A stretch of 11,138 nt of DNA. Origin: Acidobacteriota bacterium. GTDB taxonomy: Bacteria; Acidobacteriota; Blastocatellia; Pyrinomonadales; Pyrinomonadaceae. The position numbers and the translations under genes are program-made. The stretch is from assembly GCA_020199975.1 (NCBI GenBank), contig JAIVJP010000040.1, forward strand, positions 1 to 11,138, in the 5' to 3' direction. Position 1 is the stretch's first letter. Each line of letters opens with the position of its first letter. This document shows positions 6,107 to 11,138 of the stretch, piece by piece. Below the pieces are notes generated by a model. The model saw only the letters and a list, made by a program, of their open reading frames with translations. It did no database searches and was not told where the DNA came from.

Positions 6107-6589
6107 ATGGAAGAGTTATCGCATGTTGACGAACACGGCCGCGTGCGGATGGTTGATACCAGCGTAAAGACGATGACTTTCCGACGCGCAGTGGCTTCGG
6201 CGCGCGTGTTAATGTCGGCTGAAACACTCGCCGCATTGGAGAGCCGCCGGACTCCCAAAGGCGATCCGCTGGAGGCCGCCCGCCTCGCCGGTATCATGGC
6301 CGCCAAAAAAACCGCGGAGCTAATACCGCTTTGCCACCCACTTCCCCTAACCCACATCGAAGTACGCGGAGACGTGAACGAGAACGGTGTGCACCTCGAA
6401 GCAGAGGTAGCCACTAACGCTCAAACCGGGGTCGAGATGGAAGCCTTAACTGCGGTCTCTATCGCGGCGCTGACCGTATACGACATGTGCAAGGCGTTGG
6501 ACAAAGGAATACGGATTACTGAGGTGCGACTCGAAAGTAAGACAGGCGGCAAATCGGGCGATTATCAGAGAGAAGAGTCCGATTTCTGA
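6107..6589 (+). CDS. moaC: Cyclic pyranopterin monophosphate synthase MoaC
   Basis: MoaC converts 3',8-cyclo-7,8-dihydro-GTP, the product of MoaA, into cyclic pyranopterin monophosphate, the first stable intermediate of molybdenum cofactor synthesis. From the ATG at 6107 the protein is 160 residues, matching the 161 of E. coli almost end to end. It shows MEELSHVDEHGRVRMVDTS (1-19), K51 in TPKGD, LIPLCHPLPLTHIEV (72-86, catalytic His77), TGVEMEALTAVSIAALTVYDMCKALDK (107-133, with E110, E112, D126 and K129) and SKTGGKSGDY (144-153) at the end. An in-frame ATG at 6068 would add 13 residues (MQQTSEWNSLELR) with a poorer family fit. TAGAG upstream of 6107 is a weak ribosome binding site. It is divergent from the desaturase pair. 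The M50 gene follows 121 bp later. Confidence 0.95.
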   Translation: MEELSHVDEHGRVRMVDTSVKTMTFRRAVASARVLMSAETLAALESRRTPKGDPLEAARLAGIMAAKKTAELIPLCHPLPLTHIEVRGDVNENGVHLEAEVATNAQTGVEMEALTAVSIAALTVYDMCKALDKGIRITEVRLESKTGGKSGDYQREESDF

Positions 6590-6710
6590 TTGAGTGGAAC
6601 ATCGTCGATTTGTTTGACGTTTACGACGTTTACGAGGACGAGTCTTAAGTCGTCAGATTGATGAGAGCTAATGGGGACCGGATGGTGCTGAACTTACTGG
6701 AGATTTAACG
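6590..6710 (+). other. moaC-M50 spacer with tandem 9-mer
   Basis: This 121-bp spacer contains two perfect tandem copies of GACGTTTAC (6616-6624 and 6625-6633). The ribosome binding site GGAG (6699-6702) lies 8 nt before the next start codon. No clear terminator is seen, so moaC and the protease gene could be co-transcribed. Confidence 0.5.
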
Positions 6711-7250
6711 ATGAGAGTAAGAATTTCCCAGGATGCGCGCCCTCAGGCGATGACGTTGCTGGCCGCAGCTGTAATATCAATTGTCCTCTGGTTCATCCCC
6801 TTTGCCGAAGTTTTGACCTATCCTTTCCGAATTTTTGTGACCTTTATCCATGAGGGCGGACATGCGATCGCCGCATTGCTTACTGGAAACTCAGTCGGGA
6901 GCTTGAGCGTGGCGATGAACGCCAGCGGCGAAACTTACACGACACAAGGTGGACTGGTGTCCCAAACTTTTGTGGCCAGCGCTGGGTATCTAGGTTCAAT
7001 GGCCTTTGGCGGACTGCTGCTCGTGCTGGATCTAAAGACGGTTTTCTTTCTTTCTTCGCCGTTTGCGACCAGCGTTCCCACGGACGCGGTAAACATGGCA
7101 AACGCCACCGGCATTCCGGCGTTCATCTGGGCGATCATCTGGATTGCCATCGCACTGGCTATTCTGGCTCTTGCGATGCGTATCTATGTGGTCACGCGAG
7201 ATTCAAGGATCCAGCCCGATCTCCCGTTTGAAGACGTTCTCAGTACCTAG
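6711..7250 (+). CDS. Small M50B-like membrane metallopeptidase, apparently internally shortened
   Basis: The 179-residue integral membrane protein has the zinc-metallopeptidase motif HEGGH (47-51) in FVTFIHEGGHAIAALLTG, as in the Peptidase_M50B-like family of site-2-protease relatives. Hydrophobic segments: about 14-34, 85-106 and 137-161. AGYLGSMAFGGLLL (91-104) is the usual post-motif membrane segment. TDAVNMANATGIPAFIWAIIW (124-144) is the conserved C-terminal part. In family members as I recall them (about 220-250 residues), several membrane helices lie between these two parts. Here GGLLLV is joined directly to LDLKTVFFLSS at about residue 105 (near 7023-7027), which suggests an in-frame deletion of 50-65 codons. 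The catalytic motif is intact, but activity is doubtful. GGAG 8 nt before the ATG supports the start. The stop lies 10 bp from that of the convergent TonB locus. Confidence 0.75.
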   Translation: MRVRISQDARPQAMTLLAAAVISIVLWFIPFAEVLTYPFRIFVTFIHEGGHAIAALLTGNSVGSLSVAMNASGETYTTQGGLVSQTFVASAGYLGSMAFGGLLLVLDLKTVFFLSSPFATSVPTDAVNMANATGIPAFIWAIIWIAIALAILALAMRIYVVTRDSRIQPDLPFEDVLST

Positions 7251-7260
7251 AGAACACAAT

Positions 7261-9249
7261 CTAAAACTTCAATTGGTAACGTACCGTGAGGCTGCGCCCC
7301 GGACCGTCGATGCCCCATCCCGGATTCCGATGACTCTTGTCGGCGATATTCTCGAAGTCGACGGAGATCTGCTGATCCTCAGTGAGGTTGAAGCCACCGC
7401 GCAGGTTGACCAAGCCGTAGCCGGGTATTGAGGTAAAGAGCGGCGCTGATTGCGCGCCGCCAAGCACGCGGTTCTGCACAAGCTCGAGCGTTTCACCCGT
7501 GGCAATCAGAATTCCCCCAACCGATCCGCATTGCCCCATTGTGCCGGGAGTAGTCAACCCACGAACGCAAGCACCCCGGCGAAAAAAATTCTGAATGTTC
7601 ATGCGGGAGCGGGCAGCCCCGGTGCGCCGGTCTGAGAGATCGAGTGACGAGAGTCGATCCTGACGTCCGGCTAGCATTGAGTAAGCCTCGATCCAGGAGC
7701 GTTTGGCTGGTGGTCGGTAGGCTAAGCTCAAAAACCCCAGTTGTGGCGGGAGGCCCGCGCCGCCGAGGTTTGGCGGTTCTCCTGTGGATTTGTCTTCAGC
7801 ACGCACAAAACTGTACGAGTCTGCCGGCCGCACGTTAAGTGTGTATTCGAGGCCCTTCAAGCGCGTGGCACCGAAGTTTGCCTGCACTAGAACCGGCGCC
7901 GCCGAGAGTGGCACGAATACCGCGCCGTTGGCGTTTTGGCGCTCAATCACCTGGCTGCCGAGGCGCAGCCCTACTGAGCCCTGCGGCAAGATGAGCGTCT
8001 GCCGGACGAGTGTGTCGTTGTAGTCCAGCAGGTGGACCGTTAGGTCGGTGTCAAAACGCGGTTTACGGTAATGCAACCCCAGGTCAAAGTTATTGGTGGT
8101 TTCTGACAACGGAGGTGAGACGGAGATGCCCGTCGAGACTGCGCTCTCATCTGCGGTGCTTCCGACTACCGCGTTCAGACCGGCGAGATCCGACGGCGCA
8201 ACCTGGTAGCCTACTCCCACCAATCCGACAGAACCGAGGGCCGTGATGTTCGGGGCACGAAACCCGCGGCTGTAGTTGAAAGCTATGTTGAGGCCGTCCG
8301 TGACTGTTGCCACCGCGCCAATGCGACCGGAGAAATCGGCAACGCGCAGAGAATCATTAGGAAACAACGGCTGCCCATTTACGAGAGGACTGTTCGCCGC
8401 GCGGGAGCGATAGGATGCAATGTTGTAGCGCAGCGCGCCGCTGAGGCGTAGCCGCTCTGGTATGGTCTCCCAGGAATCCTGCACGAAGAGACCACCAAGA
8501 ATGTAGTGAGCGCCGTTGGGAACGCGGGGACGTGTCAGCGTAGTCACGCCGGTTGAAGGTTCAAAAGTATACGAGGGGGCGTTAACATGATCGCGATAAA
8601 TGTCGCCGCCAATCAAGAAAGTGTTACGGTATGCCAACTGCTTATCGAGGAAAAAGTTGAATCCGTAAGTACCGGTGCGCTCTTTGTCGTGGGTGATTCC
8701 CGCCAACGGGTTTCCTTGTCCGCCTTGATTAACGCGCTCTTCGCGCTGGCTGTTGTATGAGACAGTGAACGAGACATTATCAAAGAAGCCGACGCCCTGT
8801 TTGACGTAGCGCACGTAGCCGAAGTCAAGCATCAGGTTGCGCAGATCGGCAATCAGATTCCCATCGCCGCCCAGTGTTTGATCGTAGCGCTTGCCACCGT
8901 CCTGCTGGCTGCGCTGATACCGGAAGGTTAACTGCTGATCGTCGCGCGGTGCGTAAGTCAGATGCAGTGTTCCGCCGTACTGGGTGAAGGCAGTGTCGGT
9001 TAGTCTCGTACCCAAGGCGTCGGAAGGTAAACCCAGGAAACGCGTCACCGCAGCGTGGCTATCAATCCCGTTGCCAGGCCGAAGCGTGTTGACCCGGCGA
9101 CTACTCACATTAACCAGCATGCCAAAGCGCCGCGTGCCGTAAGTTAAAAGCGTATTTCCTCCGAATGAGAGATCGGCACTGTTGAAGAATGTATTCACCT
9201 CGCCATGCACAACCGGAGTGTCGAAACCAAACTCGGGCATCCGCGAAAG
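7261..9249 (-). pseudogene. TonB-dependent receptor, C-terminal beta-barrel part (separated from its N-terminus)
   Basis: This reading frame of about 660 residues encodes the outer-membrane barrel of a TonB-dependent receptor: repeated amphipathic strands ending in aromatic residues (GTLHLTYAPRDDQQLTFRYQ, LRLSGALRYNIASY, LNIAFNYSRGFRAPNI), a typical late region VNLRGGFNLTEDQQISVDFENIADKSHR, and a C-terminal SLTVRYQLKF ending in Phe as needed for BAM insertion. The first ATG in frame is at 9240, but that is not a natural start: the product would have no signal peptide and no plug. The codons just before it read LSR, and LSRMPEFG fits the end of a normal plug domain. The N-terminal part continues in another frame (separate entry). 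Substrate cannot be told; TonB receptors import siderophores, cobalamin, sugars or peptides. Confidence 0.85.
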
Positions 9250-9830
9250 CCCCGTACCACCACCGCTCCGACTGTTGGGCTCGTGCGTTGCAGTGAGATA
9301 CCCACCTCTTCGTCCGCCACCTGCGCAAGCACACCAGTCGCCCGCTGCAAAATTGCGTCATCTCCGATAACGTTGACCTGCTGCGAGACCCGGTCGATGT
9401 CCTGCGCCTGGCCGGTTTCCGCGGTCACTGTTACCTGGTCCACGATAGAGGCCACGTCCATCACGATTTTCATCTCGGCAGTCGTGCCCGCACTAACCTG
9501 GACTGATGAATTGTGTTTACCGAAGCCGATCTGCGTCACTCTAATCTCGTATGAGCCGGACCTTACGTTTTCGAACGTGAAACCTCCCTTTGCATCAGTC
9601 GTGGTGGTGGCCAGAACGGCTTGGTGCTGATGCACCAGCGAGACCTCGGCGCCGCTCACCGTCGCCTGCTTTTGATCCTTGACTACCCCAACAATCTTGC
9701 CCTGTGGGTTTTGCTGAGCCCGGAAGACCGCAGGCATCAGCACAAGAACCGCAGCACACAGCAAGCCGGTGGTGCTGAATCCTAGCACCCCACGCGGGCT
9801 GCCCGCGTGGGTTTCCCGCTTTCGCCCCAT
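9195..9830 (-). pseudogene. TonB-dependent receptor, N-terminal part: signal, CarboxypepD-regulatory domain, start of plug
   Basis: The N-terminal part of the same receptor. From the ATG at 9830 (GGGAG 4-5 nt upstream; in-frame ATGs at 9863 and 9944 are less likely) it has a hydrophobic signal segment at residues about 15-37 ending in FRAQQ. A carboxypeptidase-regulatory-like domain follows (about 43-125: GKIVGVVKDQ...VSGAEVSL...TDAKGGFTFENVRSGSYEIRV), then the start of the plug (DQVTVTAETGQAQDID...ATGVLAQVADEEVGISLQRTSPTVGAVVVRG). After VRG the frame reads FRGCPSL and stops about 14 codons later, whereas the adjacent frame carries LSRMPEFG and the barrel. The missing part is the core of the plug, about 65 residues with the VDGVR and LRGPNSAQYGSDA motifs expected in intact relatives. 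The locus should therefore be non-functional unless the break is an assembly error. Confidence 0.82.
9789..9811. repeat. Perfect 10-bp GC-rich hairpin at the 5' end of the receptor gene
   Basis: CCCACGCGGG (9789-9798) and CCCGCGTGGG (9802-9811) form a perfect 10-bp stem with a 3-nt loop. It falls at codons 7-14 of the receptor if translation starts at 9830, within the n-region of the signal peptide (THAGSPRG). It could limit translation or be a small palindromic repeat that has landed in coding sequence. Confidence 0.6.
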
Positions 9831-10472
9831 TGATCTCCCATGAACCGCCGTCTTTTGTTTCATTTTTGTAATGCTACTGACCGTGTCGGCCCTGCCAACT
9901 CCAGAACCAACCCCTTCCTCGCCCAGACTAACCTCTAACCGCAACTAGTACTAACCTTCGTTGATAAGGCTTTCGGTTCCGAGCTAGTCGAGGATGTAGA
10001 CGCGTGCTCTATGACAGAGTGGACCGTGGGTAGCACCTAAGGCTGGCCGATTGTCGAGCAACCGCGGCGCGCCTGTCAATGCTGAGGTCGGGCCGACAGT
10101 AATTTGCAGGTAAGGAAAGCGGACCCCGCGTTAAGCTTGCAAACCACTCAGCAACGTCTGGGAGATTGGGGTTCGACTTTTGCGAGCCATGTGTGAACCG
10201 TGAGAAAGAATCGAGTTGTTAGTCTAAACGATGCTTGTTTTTTGTAAGAGCGGGACAGGGTCCGCCTTCCTGACTGCAAGTTGGCGGGGCTTGAGCCGTC
10301 CTCTTGGGATTCGGTGTGTGCTGGCGTGTGACATTGCCCCATTCGAGCAAACCGCCTCAGACTCCCGACCTCCCGACCAACCTATTTCGCACTCGGACAA
10401 AAACGGGGTATCATTTGAAGTTTGCCAAGGGGCCGAGAATTCCCTCCGTGGGGTCAGCGACCGATTTTAGAT
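9831..10472. other. Intergenic region between the divergent TonB locus and uvrA
   Basis: There is no convincing gene in these roughly 640 bp; short ORFs on both strands have no recognisable domain and no ribosome binding sites. The stretch at about 10245-10375 is more GC-rich and partly self-complementary (TCCGCC 10261-10266 with GGCGGG 10283-10288), and it contains a short tandem CCCGACC. The right end holds the uvrA promoter candidate. Confidence 0.5.
10386..10414 (+). promoter_or_regulatory. Candidate sigma70-type promoter for uvrA
   Basis: TTCGCA (10386-10391, four of six) and TATCAT (10409-10414, five of six) are separated by exactly 17 bp, giving a leader of about 50 nt before the uvrA ATG. 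No LexA-type palindrome was recognised around it. Confidence 0.45.
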
Positions 10473-11138
10473 ATGCCTGTAGAAGCCATAGAAGTACGCG
10501 GGGCAAGAGTTCACAACCTCAAGAATATTTCCTTTACGATCCCGATCAACCAGATGACGGTGGTCACAGGTGTGAGTGGTTCCGGAAAGTCATCGCTGGC
10601 TTTCGACACCGTTTATGCCGAAGGCCAGCGGCGATACGTTGAATCACTATCGGCATACGCTCGTCAATTTCTCGAGCGGATGGACAAACCCGACGTGGAC
10701 GAGGTACGAGGAATAGCACCGGCCATCGCCATCCGCCAGAAGAACTCAACCCGAAATCCGCGCTCAACCGTGGGAACCCAGACCGAGGTCTACGACTATC
10801 TGCGCTTGCTCTATGCCCGGGTCGGAACAACCTACTGTCGAGACTGTGGCCGCGAGGTCTACCGTGATTCCCCGGAGTCAGTGGCGGACGAGGTCTTAAG
10901 GACTGTTGCCTCAGGGACGCGGTTCTATGTCCTGTTCCCCGCCGGTGCCGGACTTGCGGAGATCGGCACAAGTGTCGAGGAGACGTCGAGACAGGTAGAC
11001 GGGAAGGCGGACAAGGGTCGAGACAGGGAGAGGGAGAGACGGGGGAATAGGGAGAAACCGGGGGAAACATCTCCCCGTCCCCCAGTCTCCGCGTCTTTTC
11101 GTCAGATGATCACTGCCCACATCATGAGCCTGATGCAG
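10473..11138 (+). CDS. uvrA: Excinuclease ABC subunit A, N-terminal 222 residues (runs off right edge)
   Basis: UvrA is the damage-recognition ATPase of nucleotide excision repair and loads UvrB. The open frame starts MPVEAIEVRGARVHNLKNIS and contains Walker A GVSGSGKSS (33-41), LAFDTVYAEGQRRYVESLSAYARQFL (42-67, family signature), MDKPDVDEVRGIAPAIAI (70-87), STRNPRSTVGTQTE (92-105) and the first zinc-finger cysteines C122-x-x-C125-G. Family UvrA is about 940 residues, so about three quarters lie outside the window. After FYVLFPAGAG (151-160) the frame enters a stretch of about 40 residues rich in R, E, G and P (173-209), with no family counterpart that I know. It then returns to a plausible helix, FRQMITAHIMSLMQ (209-222). 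The insert is encoded by a purine-rich foldback (separate entry). No strong Shine-Dalgarno is seen at the ATG. Confidence 0.93.
   Translation, partial: MPVEAIEVRGARVHNLKNISFTIPINQMTVVTGVSGSGKSSLAFDTVYAEGQRRYVESLSAYARQFLERMDKPDVDEVRGIAPAIAIRQKNSTRNPRSTVGTQTEVYDYLRLLYARVGTTYCRDCGREVYRDSPESVADEVLRTVASGTRFYVLFPAGAGLAEIGTSVEETSRQVDGKADKGRDRERERRGNREKPGETSPRPPVSASFRQMITAHIMSLMQ
10985..11095 (+). repeat. Purine-rich foldback insert inside uvrA
   Basis: Two direct copies of GTCGAGACAGG (10985-10995 and 11017-11027) precede a G/A-rich tract (GGGAGAGGGAGAGACGGGGG) and its inverted, C/T-rich partner. GAGAC-GGGGG (11036-11045) pairs with CCCCC-A-GTCTC (11079-11089) with one bulged base; inside it CGGGG (11059-11063) pairs with CCCCG (11073-11077). 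Base composition is sharply unlike the flanking uvrA codons. The frame remains open throughout, so the insert would be translated. Confidence 0.7.

Noticed and set aside
10231..10470. Plus-strand 79-codon ORF just before uvrA
   Set aside because: No domain, no ribosome binding site, and it overlaps the uvrA promoter candidate.
10564..11070. Minus-strand 168-codon ORF opposite uvrA, rich in Pro/Ser/Arg
   Set aside because: It is the antisense of uvrA and its pyrimidine-rich foldback; low complexity and no family signature.

Overview
The window looks like a chromosomal segment from an acidobacterium, most likely Blastocatellia-like. The main pointers are a secreted von Willebrand A protein of the VWFA-related acidobacterial type, a CarboxypepD-regulatory/TonB receptor of the type abundant in Acidobacteriota, and intergenic and intragenic foldback repeats. 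This placement is an inference from family content, not from a marker gene. Most genes are housekeeping or metabolic. No phage, IS transposase or CRISPR array is visible.

Layout from left to right. The 5' part of deoB (phosphopentomutase) runs off the left edge on the minus strand. A foldback repeat (304-460) separates it from a secreted VWA protein, also on the minus strand. A 455-bp intergenic stretch with two long hairpins leads to a plus-strand tRNA pair, Val(UAC) and Asp(GUC), each followed by a terminator-like hairpin. Next comes moeA (molybdenum insertion into molybdopterin), convergent with a minus-strand two-gene unit: a ferritin-like di-iron acyl-ACP-desaturase relative followed 4 nt later by a membrane histidine-motif desaturase of the CarF/TMEM189 (plasmanylethanolamine desaturase) family. 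Divergent from that unit is moaC (cyclic pyranopterin monophosphate synthase), followed by a small M50B-like membrane metalloprotease. Convergent with the protease is a TonB-dependent receptor locus that is broken: its N-terminal half and its barrel lie in different frames, and most of the plug domain is missing. The window ends with the 5' part of uvrA on the plus strand.

Functional threads. moeA and moaC both serve molybdenum cofactor synthesis but are separated by an opposite-strand lipid-modification pair. The two iron-dependent desaturase-like genes sit in one transcription unit with near-overlapping stop and start codons, and they are the best candidate for a little-described system, probably ether-lipid or vinyl-ether (plasmalogen) modification. 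The right-hand 4.5 kb holds three structural anomalies: an apparently shortened M50 protease, the disrupted TonB receptor, and a low-complexity foldback insert that stays in frame inside uvrA. They may be real genome plasticity or assembly artefacts, and read-level checking would separate the two.
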